This document shows positions 1-8,806 of a DNA stretch of 52,067 bases, one piece after another (the first letter of the stretch is position 1; each line of letters opens with the position of its first letter). The notes below the pieces were generated by a model. It was not told the origin of the DNA. It worked only from the letters and a program-made list of their open reading frames with translations, and made no database searches. The position numbers and the translations under genes were made by a program. This DNA is from Actinomycetota bacterium (GTDB taxonomy: Bacteria; Actinomycetota; Actinomycetes; Nanopelagicales; Nanopelagicaceae), in the NCBI GenBank assembly GCA_947489605.1, contig CANLEG010000002.1, positions 1-52,067 of the forward strand. Reading direction: 5' to 3'.

Positions 1-247
1 AAAAGCAGCACGCGATTACATGCGCGTGATGTTTGCTGGCGCACACGATGAAGTTCCAGATAAGCAAGGTCGCGTAACAATTCCAAGTGGACTTCGCACC
101 TATGCAGGTTTAGAAAAAGATTGCGTTGTCATCGGTGCAAATACTCGTTTAGAAATTTGGGATAACGCAGCTTGGGATTCTTATTTAGCGGATCGTGAAA
201 AAACTTTCTCTGATGTTTCATCGGAGGTGCTTCCAGGCCTTTTCTAA
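1..247 (+). CDS. mraZ: MraZ, C-terminal part (5' end outside window)
   Basis: The reading frame is open from base 2 through the window edge, so the ATG at 20 is internal and the gene is cut by the window start. The visible 81 or so residues match the second MraZ/AbrB-like half: a [13 protein letters not shown] motif, then [16 protein letters not shown], a repeat of the DxxGR fold that forms the DNA-binding ring. MraZ is a nucleoid-associated transcription regulator that in other bacteria binds repeats upstream of the division and cell-wall cluster it heads. Its binding sites would lie outside this window. The identification is firm; the start is not visible. Confidence 0.93.
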   Translation, partial: KAARDYMRVMFAGAHDEVPDKQGRVTIPSGLRTYAGLEKDCVVIGANTRLEIWDNAAWDSYLADREKTFSDVSSEVLPGLF

Positions 248-252
248 ATTGC

Positions 253-326
253 GGCCATCGCCGACCTCTATAACGACGCCCCTTCCCCGGCGCCGTTACC
301 CCCAGATCCGTCGGCCGGCGATGACC
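253..326 (+). ncRNA. GC-rich nested hairpin in the mraZ-rsmH leader (candidate mraW-type RNA motif)
   Basis: Bases 253-263 pair with 316-326 in ten of eleven positions, with a perfect CATCGCCG/CGGCGATG core. Inside it 271-280 pairs with 289-298 in nine of ten positions around an 8-nt C-rich loop. The element is markedly GC-rich within AT-rich DNA and sits between the mraZ stop and the rsmH Shine-Dalgarno. No T-run follows, so it is not an ordinary terminator. A conserved structured RNA upstream of mraW (rsmH) has been reported in Actinobacteria; whether this is that motif needs a covariance search. Confidence 0.5.
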
Positions 327-385
327 AGAGTTTAGAAAAGTTTAGAAGGTGCATTAAAAGAGTAAGAACTAGAAAGGGGGAGAAG

Positions 386-1336
386 ATGCAGGACGCGTTA
401 CATATTCCAGTAGCACTTGATCGTTGTATTGCACTGCTCTCTCCTGCAATCGAAGCAAGAAGTAATCCAGTAATAGTTGATGCCACACTCGGTATGGGTG
501 GACATACAAAGGCGCTGCTTTTGAAATTCCCAAATCTTAAAATCATCGCACTAGACCGTGATTTGAGTGCGATAGCAATTGCAACTACTAATTTAAGTGA
601 ACTTAGTAGCCGAGTTGAAATTATCCACGCTGTTTATGACGAATTAGATGAAGTCCTTTCAAAGCTAGGAATTACTGAAGTTGATGGAATTCTCTTTGAT
701 TTAGGCGTTTCTTCAATGCAACTTGATCAAGCAGATCGAGGTTTTGCGTATTCGCAAGATGCACCCCTCGATATGCGAATGGATCAGAGTAGTGGACCAA
801 GCGCATTAGACATTTTAAATACTTATTCTTACGGTGAATTAGTTCGAGTAATTCGCAACTATGGTGAAGAGAAATTTGCTACGAAAATCGCTGACAACAT
901 AATCAAAGCCCGCGAAAGCGGAACGCTTAAGACCACAAAGGATTTAGCAGAACTTGTGAAGAACAGCATTCCGGCGCCAGCAAGACGAACCGGTGGAAAT
1001 CCTGCGAAACGCACATTCCAAGCACTTCGTATTGAAGTGAATCAAGAACTTGCGGTTTTAGAGCGAGCAATTCCTAAAGCAATAAGAGCTATTCGAATCG
1101 GTGGTCGCCTAGTCGTTATGTCTTATCAATCCCTTGAAGACAAAATTGTGAAGCGAGCGTTTACGGACGTAATCGGTTCAAATTCACCGTTGGGTTTGCC
1201 CTTTGATCTGCCAAATTCGGCAGCAAGTTACAAGTTAATTATTAGTGGCAGTGAAGGCGCTAGCGATTCTGAAATAGAAGTAAATGCCAGAGCCCAATCA
1301 ATGCGCCTACGTGCTTTGGAACGGGTGGCTGCCTAA
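386..1336 (+). CDS. rsmH: 16S rRNA (cytosine1402-N4)-methyltransferase
   Basis: RsmH (MraW) uses S-adenosylmethionine to methylate N4 of C1402 in the decoding centre of 16S rRNA. The 316-residue length is normal. Visible motifs are the SAM-binding ATLGMGGHT near residue 33, LFDLGVSSMQLDQADRGF near 107, DMRMD, RTFQALRIEVNQEL and the C-terminal SYQSLEDKIVK. The ATG at 386 follows the strong Shine-Dalgarno GAAAGGGGGAG and the structured leader described above. The stop overlaps the ftsL start by one base (TAATG), so translation is probably coupled. Very confident. Confidence 0.97.
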   Translation: MQDALHIPVALDRCIALLSPAIEARSNPVIVDATLGMGGHTKALLLKFPNLKIIALDRDLSAIAIATTNLSELSSRVEIIHAVYDELDEVLSKLGITEVDGILFDLGVSSMQLDQADRGFAYSQDAPLDMRMDQSSGPSALDILNTYSYGELVRVIRNYGEEKFATKIADNIIKARESGTLKTTKDLAELVKNSIPAPARRTGGNPAKRTFQALRIEVNQELAVLERAIPKAIRAIRIGGRLVVMSYQSLEDKIVKRAFTDVIGSNSPLGLPFDLPNSAASYKLIISGSEGASDSEIEVNARAQSMRLRALERVAA

Positions 1337-1722
1337 TGGCAATTCTTGCTCTTCCACCGCTGATCAGGCCTCGTCTTGCGCTGAAGCAGGTTGTTGAAAA
1401 TGTTAGCGATGCCCAGAGCGCCCTTGCATCACAGAGATTAGACACACGTAATTTTATTTTCGTAATAGCAAGTGCGATAACACTTAATTTTTTGGTAATT
1501 GCAGGAATTAATATCTTAATGACCCAGGATGCCTTTACTCTTCAGGAACTTAAGAGTCAACGCAACACGGCACTTGATCAGAAGGACGCAATTCTAAATA
1601 TTGTTAATCAGAAGAATTCACCAGTAAATCTCTCAAACGTTGCCATTCAAATGGGAATGGTTCCAGCCACAAAAATTGGATACTTTAATTATTCAGAGCT
1701 GAATGCCCAGGTGACAAGATGA
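1336..1722 (+). CDS. ftsL: FtsL-like division protein
   Basis: This is a 128-residue bitopic membrane protein with a basic, roughly 40-residue cytoplasmic tail, one membrane segment at about residues 42-62 and a short extracytoplasmic part with coiled-coil character (QELKSQRNTALDQKDAI). Sequence similarity in this family is weak, so the call rests on topology, size and its position between rsmH and ftsI, where actinobacterial FtsL always lies. FtsL bridges FtsQ and FtsB to the septal synthase FtsW-FtsI. It overlaps rsmH by one base and ftsI by four. Confidence 0.8.
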   Translation: MAILALPPLIRPRLALKQVVENVSDAQSALASQRLDTRNFIFVIASAITLNFLVIAGINILMTQDAFTLQELKSQRNTALDQKDAILNIVNQKNSPVNLSNVAIQMGMVPATKIGYFNYSELNAQVTR

Positions 1723-3512
1723 GTCACCAAGCGCTGGTTCATAAGCGAATTAGGGTTCTACTAGTCGCAACATTCGCGCTATTTGGAATCATTATTGCGC
1801 AACTATTCTCGGTTCAAGTTGTGAGAGCTGGAACTATTAGTGAGCGAGCATCCAAAGAACTTCTTAATACCTCAATCCTTTTGGCTCCTCGAGGGGTTAT
1901 CAGTGACGTTAATGGCGTAGAACTTGCGCGAAGTGTTGCCGCTATAACAATTGTTGTTGATCAAACTCAAATTACAAATCCAGAATTAACCGCAAAAATT
2001 ACTAGCCCGGTCCTTAAAATGGAAGAATCAGAATTAGTTTCACTTTTTACGGGCAAACTGAAATACAAAATAATTGTAAAGAACGCAAAGCCTGCTATGT
2101 GGAGTCAATTACAGAACACTGTTTCAAATTACAACAAAGAAGTGCTTAAAGAGAGAAGTGGCCTATCTAAGCGAATCGTGGGCTTCTTCTCAGAGCGGGC
2201 ATACATCCGCGAATATCCAACCGGAACTCTCGCATCTTCTTTAATCGGCTTTATAAATCATGAAGGTGTTGGGGCGGCTGGAATCGAGAGCAGCCTTAAT
2301 AGTGAATTATCAGGAATAAATGGCCAATACATTTATGAAAATGGTGCTGGAACAATAATTCCCGGTTCAGCAAAGATTAGAACAGAAGCGAAAGCAGGAA
2401 CTTCAATCCGGCTTACCGTCGACCGTGATATTCAGTGGGTGGCACAAGATGCAATAAGCAAAGCGGTAAAGAGTTCAAAGGCTAAATCTGGGACTGTAAT
2501 TGTGATGGATCCGAAAACGGGAGCAATAATCGCGCAGGCAAGTGCGCCAACATTTAATCCATCAAAGCCAATTGTTGGCAATTTGAATGTAATTAGAAAT
2601 CCAGCTGTGCAAGATGTTTACGAACCGGGATCTACTGGAAAAGTTATTACATATGCTGCCGCGCTAGAAGAGAAGAAGTTGACGGCCAACTCAGTTTATA
2701 CAGTGCCTTATTCAATGAAAGTAGCGGGAACTAAGTTTTCAGATCACGAACGCCATCCAACTCAGAGATTAACTGCGACTGGCGCCCTTGCAGTATCGAG
2801 CAATACCGCTGCGATTAAAGTTGGACAACAACTTGGGAGCAAGACTCTGTATCAATATCTAACAGATTTTGGTTTCGGGAAAAGCACGGGTTCGCATCTG
2901 CCAGGTGAATCTGCTGGCTTATTGCGCCCAGTTAGTGATTGGTCAGGAACTTCGCTTCCTACGTTCGCGTTTGGTCAAGGGTATTCAGTAACTGCGCTAC
3001 AGGCAACAAGTGTGTTCGCAACTATCGCTAACGATGGTGTTCGAATTACGCCAACTGTTGTTGCTGGTACTACCGATGAAAGCGGAAACTACATTCCAGC
3101 GAAAGATCAGAAGAGCAAGCGTGTAGTAAGCGCCGAGACTGCAAAAGAGATTCGTAAGATGCTGGAGAGTGTGGTGTCGGTTAATGGAACTGCGCCAACT
3201 GCGGCTATTCCTGGCTATCGAGTAGCAGGTAAAACCGGAACTGCAATGAAATTCAATTCAAACTGTAATTGCTACAGCGGCTACACCGCATCATTTATTG
3301 GCTTTGCGCCAGCGGATGCACCAGCATATGTTGTGAGTGTGACGATTCAAGAACCGCAGGGAATGCACTGGGGTGGGGCACTTGGTGGACCAGTATTTGC
3401 AAAGGTTATGAAGTTCGTCTTGCAGTCAAAGCACATTGCACCTTCAACCACAAAATTAAAGGCATATCCACTTACCGAAGCTGAACTCAAGAAAAGCGCA
3501 AGTGCAAAATGA
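1719..3512 (+). CDS. ftsI: Class B penicillin-binding protein, septal transpeptidase FtsI (PBP3)
   Basis: FtsI cross-links septal peptidoglycan. The 597-residue protein has an N-terminal signal anchor (about residues 12-34), a PBP dimerisation domain, and a C-terminal transpeptidase domain with all three catalytic motifs: S305-T-G-K308, S360-S-N362 and K505-T-G-T. The APRGVISDVNG segment near residue 55 is typical of the family. The ATG overlaps the ftsL stop (ATGA) and its own stop overlaps murE (ATGA). It works with FtsW, encoded six genes further on. No missing residues or interruptions are seen. Confidence 0.96.
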   Translation: MSHQALVHKRIRVLLVATFALFGIIIAQLFSVQVVRAGTISERASKELLNTSILLAPRGVISDVNGVELARSVAAITIVVDQTQITNPELTAKITSPVLKMEESELVSLFTGKLKYKIIVKNAKPAMWSQLQNTVSNYNKEVLKERSGLSKRIVGFFSERAYIREYPTGTLASSLIGFINHEGVGAAGIESSLNSELSGINGQYIYENGAGTIIPGSAKIRTEAKAGTSIRLTVDRDIQWVAQDAISKAVKSSKAKSGTVIVMDPKTGAIIAQASAPTFNPSKPIVGNLNVIRNPAVQDVYEPGSTGKVITYAAALEEKKLTANSVYTVPYSMKVAGTKFSDHERHPTQRLTATGALAVSSNTAAIKVGQQLGSKTLYQYLTDFGFGKSTGSHLPGESAGLLRPVSDWSGTSLPTFAFGQGYSVTALQATSVFATIANDGVRITPTVVAGTTDESGNYIPAKDQKSKRVVSAETAKEIRKMLESVVSVNGTAPTAAIPGYRVAGKTGTAMKFNSNCNCYSGYTASFIGFAPADAPAYVVSVTIQEPQGMHWGGALGGPVFAKVMKFVLQSKHIAPSTTKLKAYPLTEAELKKSASAK

Positions 3513-4990
3513 TTCGGCCAGTATCTGATTACCTAAAATCAGTTGCAGATCTATCGCGCCATGTTGGAATTGAAACCAAATTAGAATTTGTATTCTCTGG
3601 AATAACATCCGATTCGCGAACCGTTGAAGCAGGCGATCTATTTGTTGCTCTTCCAGGTTCTAAAGGACATGGAGCCAGTTACGTTGATGAAGTGGCCGCT
3701 TCTGGTGCGGTTGGAGTAATTACGGATAAAGCCGGCGCAGAGATAATTGGCAGAAAACTTCCAGTAATTATCTTGACCGACCCTCGTAGGATGCTGGGAG
3801 ATATTTGTTCTTGGTTTTATGGATCACCATCGAATTCGTTAAACGTTGTCGGCATAACTGGCACAAATGGCAAAACAACAACAGCAATCATTTTGAACCA
3901 GATTTTGAAAATTGCTGGTAAGTCGACCGGTCTAATAGGAACAAATGGCATTGAAATAGGCCCCGAAAAATTGGTAGCGAGTTACACAACTCCAGAAGCA
4001 AGCGAGTTACAAAGTCTTCTAGCGACCATGAGTGAGCGACATATTTCACATGTTGCGATGGAAGTTAGCAGTCACGCGCTTGAAGCAAAAAGAGTTGCTG
4101 GAACGAAATTCGCAGTTGTTGGCTTCACAAATTTAACGCAAGATCACTTGGATTTTCATGGCGATATGGCTTCCTACTTTGCGGCGAAATCAAAGTTATT
4201 TACTAATGAATATTGCGATCTTGGCTTTGTAAACATTGATGATAAATATGGCCGAGAATTGTTTAATACTTCCCAAATTCCAGTCATTTCATTAGCGCGC
4301 GAAAACACCAGCGCCCAGTGGCACTATGAACGCATTGAATCGACGCCACGTGGGTATGCAGTTGCGATTCGGGGGACTGGCGGTATTTTGATTGAAGGCG
4401 ACTTCAATTTAATTGGTGAACATAACTTGGATAATCTTCTGATGGCTGTTGCGATAGCTGCGCAATTTGAAGTTGATCCACTTGTAATTGGTAATAGCTT
4501 GGCGCTAGTGCAAGCGGCTGCTGGAAGGCTAGAGAGTATCGATATCGGTCAGAAATTTATGGCGCTAGTTGATTATGCGCATACTCCAGATGCTGTTACT
4601 AGAACTCTGGGTACGCTTCGGAAAAGTGTTAGCGGACGGCTGATCGTAGTTTTAGGTTGCGGTGGCGACAGAGATAAAACAAAGCGACCAATCATGGGAC
4701 AAGAACTAGTTGCTGGTTCCGATGTATCAATCTTCACTAGCGATAATCCTAGAAGTGAAAATCCAGAATCTATTTTGAAAGACATGGTTGCTGGGCTAGC
4801 TCTAGGAGAGACTAGTTCAGTGGTTGTTGATCGACGTGAAGCGATAGCACTTGCAGTTGCAAATGCACGGCCAGGAGATTGTGTTGTAATTCTGGGCAAA
4901 GGGCATGAAACCGGACAGGAAATTTCTGGAGTTAAGCATCCTTTTGATGATCGAATTGAACTGGCTCGAGCAATCGAGGAGCTTGCATGA
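3509..4990 (+). CDS. murE: UDP-N-acetylmuramoyl-L-alanyl-D-glutamate--2,6-diaminopimelate ligase
   Basis: MurE adds the third amino acid to the peptidoglycan precursor in the cytoplasm, using ATP. The Mur ligase P-loop GITGTNGKTTT lies at residues 115-125. The DNPR motif at residues 412-415 is the signature of enzymes that choose meso-diaminopimelate rather than lysine, so this organism very probably has DAP-type peptidoglycan. Length (493) is normal, with N-terminal, central ATPase and C-terminal ligase domains in order. It overlaps ftsI and murF by four bases each. Confidence 0.96.
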   Translation: MIRPVSDYLKSVADLSRHVGIETKLEFVFSGITSDSRTVEAGDLFVALPGSKGHGASYVDEVAASGAVGVITDKAGAEIIGRKLPVIILTDPRRMLGDICSWFYGSPSNSLNVVGITGTNGKTTTAIILNQILKIAGKSTGLIGTNGIEIGPEKLVASYTTPEASELQSLLATMSERHISHVAMEVSSHALEAKRVAGTKFAVVGFTNLTQDHLDFHGDMASYFAAKSKLFTNEYCDLGFVNIDDKYGRELFNTSQIPVISLARENTSAQWHYERIESTPRGYAVAIRGTGGILIEGDFNLIGEHNLDNLLMAVAIAAQFEVDPLVIGNSLALVQAAAGRLESIDIGQKFMALVDYAHTPDAVTRTLGTLRKSVSGRLIVVLGCGGDRDKTKRPIMGQELVAGSDVSIFTSDNPRSENPESILKDMVAGLALGETSSVVVDRREAIALAVANARPGDCVVILGKGHETGQEISGVKHPFDDRIELARAIEELA

Positions 4991-6375
4991 TCAATTTAAC
5001 GCTAAATCAAATCGCTCAAATTGTTGATGGTCTGGTCATTAATGCAGATGGCACTAAATCAACGAATGCTTCTCCAGTAATCAATTCGAACCTGGCAACG
5101 AATAAGACTTTCTTCGCCGCTTTTTCTGGCAACAATGTTGACGGGCATGATTATGTCAATGCTGCAATTTCTAATGGAGCACAATTCGCATTAGTTAGTA
5201 AAGATTGTTCTGCTCCTGCAATCAAAGTCTCTGATGTTCAGGAGGCGCTGAGCAAGTTGGCCCAGCATGTTCGCAACCAATTGACCACTTTGAAAGTCAT
5301 TGGAATTACTGGTTCGCAGGGTAAGACAACGACGAAAGATCTCTTGCGCCACATCTTGAGTGTTTCAGGGGAAACAATTGCGCCAGAGGAATCACTCAAT
5401 AATGAATTGGGAGTTCCACTTTTGATCTTGCGCTGCAGCGAAACTACAAAATACTGCATCGTAGAAATGGGTGCCCGCCATTTAGGTGATATTTCACATT
5501 TGGCAAAGATTGCGGAACCGCATATTGGTGTCGTCTTAACAGTTGGAAAAGCGCACGTTGGAGAGTTTGGTAGCCGGGAAATAATTGCGAAAGCTAAATC
5601 TGAATTGATTTCGGCACTTACCGATGGTGGAACCGCGATTCTGGGAACTTATGATGAGTTCACACCAAATATGTCGGTACCAACAGGTGTAAAAAGAATT
5701 CTCTTCGGTGAGAGCCAAAAATGTGAAGTCCGAGCCGCCGATATTGAAGTGCGTGAGGGACGGGCCCATTTCGATCTAGTAACTTCGGATGGTAGGGCAG
5801 CTGTTAGTTTGCAACTTATTGGTATGCATCAAATTGCAAATGCATTAGCTGCTGCAGCAGTAGCCACCGCACTTAACATTCCAATTGAGACCATCTCGGC
5901 CGCTCTTTCAACTGCTGAAAACGCCAGCAAATGGCGCATGGAAATATCTCAAATGGGTGAAGTAACTTTGATTAATGATTCTTATAACGCGAATCCAGAG
6001 AGCGTTGCAGCAGCTCTTCGAACCCTGGCTCTGATTTCGCAGGAAACCGGGGGCGTAAGTTGGGCGATATTGGGCAAGATGCAAGAACTCGGCGAGTCAT
6101 CCACCATCGAACATGCTGCGATTGGCAGACTCGCGTCTGAGATCGGTATCGATAATTTGGTAGCGGTCGGAATCAAAGATTTTCTTGCTGATTTGGATCA
6201 AAAAAATGATGGGGGCGCAGGCGAAGTGCATTATTTTGAATCAAAATCAGACGCAATGGCTATCGTTGAACATTTTGCTCCTGGCGATGTTGTATTAGTG
6301 AAAGCATCACGTTCTGAAGAATTTAATTTGCTCGCAGATTCAATTAAAGAGAAATTAGGGGAGGTAACTCAGTGA
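4987..6375 (+). CDS. murF: UDP-N-acetylmuramoyl-tripeptide--D-alanyl-D-alanine ligase
   Basis: MurF attaches D-Ala-D-Ala to the UDP-MurNAc tripeptide made by MurE, completing the cytoplasmic pentapeptide. The P-loop GITGSQGKTTT begins at residue 106, followed by the NNELGVPL segment and later NDSYNANPES, both diagnostic of MurF. Length 462 is standard. The ATG overlaps the murE stop (ATGA) and the stop overlaps the GTG start of mraY (GTGA). The D-Ala-D-Ala ligase gene itself is not in this window. Confidence 0.96.
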   Translation: MINLTLNQIAQIVDGLVINADGTKSTNASPVINSNLATNKTFFAAFSGNNVDGHDYVNAAISNGAQFALVSKDCSAPAIKVSDVQEALSKLAQHVRNQLTTLKVIGITGSQGKTTTKDLLRHILSVSGETIAPEESLNNELGVPLLILRCSETTKYCIVEMGARHLGDISHLAKIAEPHIGVVLTVGKAHVGEFGSREIIAKAKSELISALTDGGTAILGTYDEFTPNMSVPTGVKRILFGESQKCEVRAADIEVREGRAHFDLVTSDGRAAVSLQLIGMHQIANALAAAAVATALNIPIETISAALSTAENASKWRMEISQMGEVTLINDSYNANPESVAAALRTLALISQETGGVSWAILGKMQELGESSTIEHAAIGRLASEIGIDNLVAVGIKDFLADLDQKNDGGAGEVHYFESKSDAMAIVEHFAPGDVVLVKASRSEEFNLLADSIKEKLGEVTQ

Positions 6376-7433
6376 AGGGCATAGTTTTTGCTGGAGCGCT
6401 CTCGCTTTTGCTGAGTTTCATCTTCACGCCTTCGCTAATTCGAATTCTTGCTAAACGCGGCATTGGACAGATGATCAGAGATGATGGCCCAAAGAGCCAC
6501 CATGTAAAACGCGGCACTCCAACAATGGGTGGAATTGTTCTAATTAGCTCATCAATCATCGCCTATTTTGCAAGCCATTTGCTTACTGGCGTTGGAATTA
6601 CGGCATCAGCAATTTTAGTAATCGCGCTGATTGTTGGCCTGGGCTTAGTTGGTTTTCTAGATGATTGGCTAAAAATTTCTAGAAAACAATCAACGGGATT
6701 AACTGCGAAACAGAAACTTCTCGGACAAGCAATTGTTGCGGCGGGTTTTGCATATTCTGGATTACATTTCAAAGACGAAACTGGTCTGGCACCGATATCA
6801 ACTTATTTTTCTGGTGTTCGCGATACTTCACTAAAGCTTGGTGTGGTTTTTGTAATTATCTGGGTTATTTTTCTGGTCTTAGGAAGTTCCAATGGCGTGA
6901 ATCTAACTGATGGATTAGACGGCTTAGCTTCAGGCGCCGCAATCATGACCTTCTTAGCTTTCATTATGATTGGTGTCTGGGAGTTCGGACAAAGTTGTGC
7001 AATTTCAGATATCCCTCAGTGTTACAACGTCAGAGATCCCCTGGATATGGCAGTTTTATCTGCAGCATTAGCAGGAGCATGTGCGGGATTCCTTTGGTGG
7101 AATGCTGCACCAGCAAAAATATTTATGGGTGATGTGGGTTCACTTGCACTCGGTGGCGCAATTTCTGGAATAGCCGTTGTATTACGTGTAGAAGCTCTAC
7201 TTGCTGCACTTGGTGGACTCTTCGTTCTAATTACGCTCTCAGTGATAATTCAAACTGGATATTTCAAATTATCTGGTGGTAAGCGAGTATTCAAGATGGC
7301 ACCACTTCATCATCATTTTGAATTGTTGGGTTGGGGCGAAGTCACGATTGTAATTAGATTCTGGATTTTGGCAGGAATGAGCGTTGCAGCCGGGTTAGGT
7401 CTCTTCTATGGGCAATGGGTAGTTTCCCAGTAA
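6372..7433 (+). CDS. mraY: Phospho-N-acetylmuramoyl-pentapeptide-transferase
   Basis: MraY is the polytopic membrane enzyme that transfers phospho-MurNAc-pentapeptide onto undecaprenyl phosphate to make lipid I. The 353-residue protein has about ten hydrophobic segments and the catalytic loops: LDDWLK (Asp pair near residue 98), NLTDGLDGLA, and the HHHFELLGWGE histidine motif near the end. It starts with GTG at 6372, overlapping the murF stop. Its stop forms TAATG with the preferred murD start. Confidence 0.97.
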   Translation: MKGIVFAGALSLLLSFIFTPSLIRILAKRGIGQMIRDDGPKSHHVKRGTPTMGGIVLISSSIIAYFASHLLTGVGITASAILVIALIVGLGLVGFLDDWLKISRKQSTGLTAKQKLLGQAIVAAGFAYSGLHFKDETGLAPISTYFSGVRDTSLKLGVVFVIIWVIFLVLGSSNGVNLTDGLDGLASGAAIMTFLAFIMIGVWEFGQSCAISDIPQCYNVRDPLDMAVLSAALAGACAGFLWWNAAPAKIFMGDVGSLALGGAISGIAVVLRVEALLAALGGLFVLITLSVIIQTGYFKLSGGKRVFKMAPLHHHFELLGWGEVTIVIRFWILAGMSVAAGLGLFYGQWVVSQ

Positions 7434-8806
7434 TGTCTTACATCGCGGAGTTAAAAGCTAAAAAAATTTTAATTATCGGTGCTGGTACAACTGGTAAGGC
7501 GTTGTCCAATTATCTAAAGAGCATAAATTCTAATTTTGAAATCTTTGATGAAGTCGAGTCTAATGATCCAAGCTTGAAAGTTCTGACAACCCTTGCCGAT
7601 TCTTCGATCTACCAGTTAGCAATAGTTTCGCCGGGCTGGAAGCCAGAACATCAATTAATCCAAGGCTTGCAGGCTAATGGCGTTGAAATAATTAGTGAAT
7701 TAGATTTTGCATGGAAGATTAAATCGGAGATTAATCCCGATCAAAAGTGGGTGGCTTTGACTGGAACAAATGGGAAAACTACAACCATCCAAATGCTCGA
7801 ATCAATTCTCATTGCGGCAGGGGTTTCAGCGATTGCTTGTGGAAATGTCGGCACTACAGCCGTAGAAGCAGTGACAAGTGATAAAAAGTTCAAAGTTTTA
7901 GCTCTTGAACTTTCATCTTTCCAAATAAGTTGGAGTTCGCTTCCTACATATGAAGCTGTAGCAATTTTGAATATCGCGCAAGATCATATTGATTGGCATG
8001 GCAGTTTCGATGAATATGCAAATGCAAAAATAAAACTTCTCGCTCATACTCAAACTGCGATATTGAATCTCAATGATCCAGAGATTATTCTTCGTGGCGC
8101 TAGCTGGAGTGGTCGTAAAATATTCTTTGGGTTTGATACTCCGCAGTCGGGCGAGGTTGGAATCGTTGAGGAATTAATTATTGATCGGGCATTTGTGACA
8201 TCTGCAGATGCGGCTGAAGTAATTGCAGAAATATCAGATATCAAACCAGCCGTCCCACACAACGTAGCAAATGCAATGGCTGCTGCGGGAATAGCGTTAG
8301 CAATCGGAGTAGCCCATCCACTGATCAAGAATGGACTTTCTAACTTTAAACTTGATAAACATCGGCTTCAAAATGTTTTAACAAAAGATGGAGTTGATTG
8401 GGTAAATGATTCGAAGGCTACAAATCCACATGCTGCAACAGCTTCACTGCTTTCTCATCTCTCCAATATTTGGATTGCAGGTGGCTTAGCCAAGGGTGCG
8501 AAGATGGATGATTTAGTCCTCCGCACCGCATCTAGAATTAAAGCAGCAATCATTATTGGTAAGGATGGCGACATAATCGCCGCAGCTCTTAAGAAACATG
8601 CTCCCAATGTTGCGCTTTATGAAATTTCAAATACCACTGGTCCAAATGATCTAATGGATAAAGTTGTTACCTGCGCCCGAGATATCGCAACGATGGGGGA
8701 TACCGTCCTTCTTGCGCCAGCATGTGCATCGATGGATCAATTCTCTTCCTACGCCCAGCGTGGAGATTTATTTGCCGAATCTGTTAAAAAGTTGGTCGCC
8801 AATTGA
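7433..8806 (+). CDS. murD: UDP-N-acetylmuramoylalanine--D-glutamate ligase
   Basis: MurD adds D-glutamate to UDP-MurNAc-L-Ala. The N-terminal Rossmann segment KKILIIGAGTTGKAL and the P-loop GTNGKTTT (about residue 111) are clear, as is NDSKATNPHA further on. I chose the ATG at 7433 because it forms the TAATG junction with mraY seen elsewhere in this operon. An in-frame ATG at 7415 would add six residues and is possible. The stop overlaps the TTG start of ftsW (TTGA). Confidence 0.94.
   Translation: MSYIAELKAKKILIIGAGTTGKALSNYLKSINSNFEIFDEVESNDPSLKVLTTLADSSIYQLAIVSPGWKPEHQLIQGLQANGVEIISELDFAWKIKSEINPDQKWVALTGTNGKTTTIQMLESILIAAGVSAIACGNVGTTAVEAVTSDKKFKVLALELSSFQISWSSLPTYEAVAILNIAQDHIDWHGSFDEYANAKIKLLAHTQTAILNLNDPEIILRGASWSGRKIFFGFDTPQSGEVGIVEELIIDRAFVTSADAAEVIAEISDIKPAVPHNVANAMAAAGIALAIGVAHPLIKNGLSNFKLDKHRLQNVLTKDGVDWVNDSKATNPHAATASLLSHLSNIWIAGGLAKGAKMDDLVLRTASRIKAAIIIGKDGDIIAAALKKHAPNVALYEISNTTGPNDLMDKVVTCARDIATMGDTVLLAPACASMDQFSSYAQRGDLFAESVKKLVAN

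Noticed and set aside
20-247. mraZ starting at ATG 20
   Set aside because: The frame is open to the window edge and the protein begins in the middle of the MraZ fold, so the gene is truncated by the window.
7415-7432. Earlier ATG for murD
   Set aside because: Possible, but the TAATG junction at 7433 matches other junctions in this operon and the family N-terminus; kept only as an alternative.
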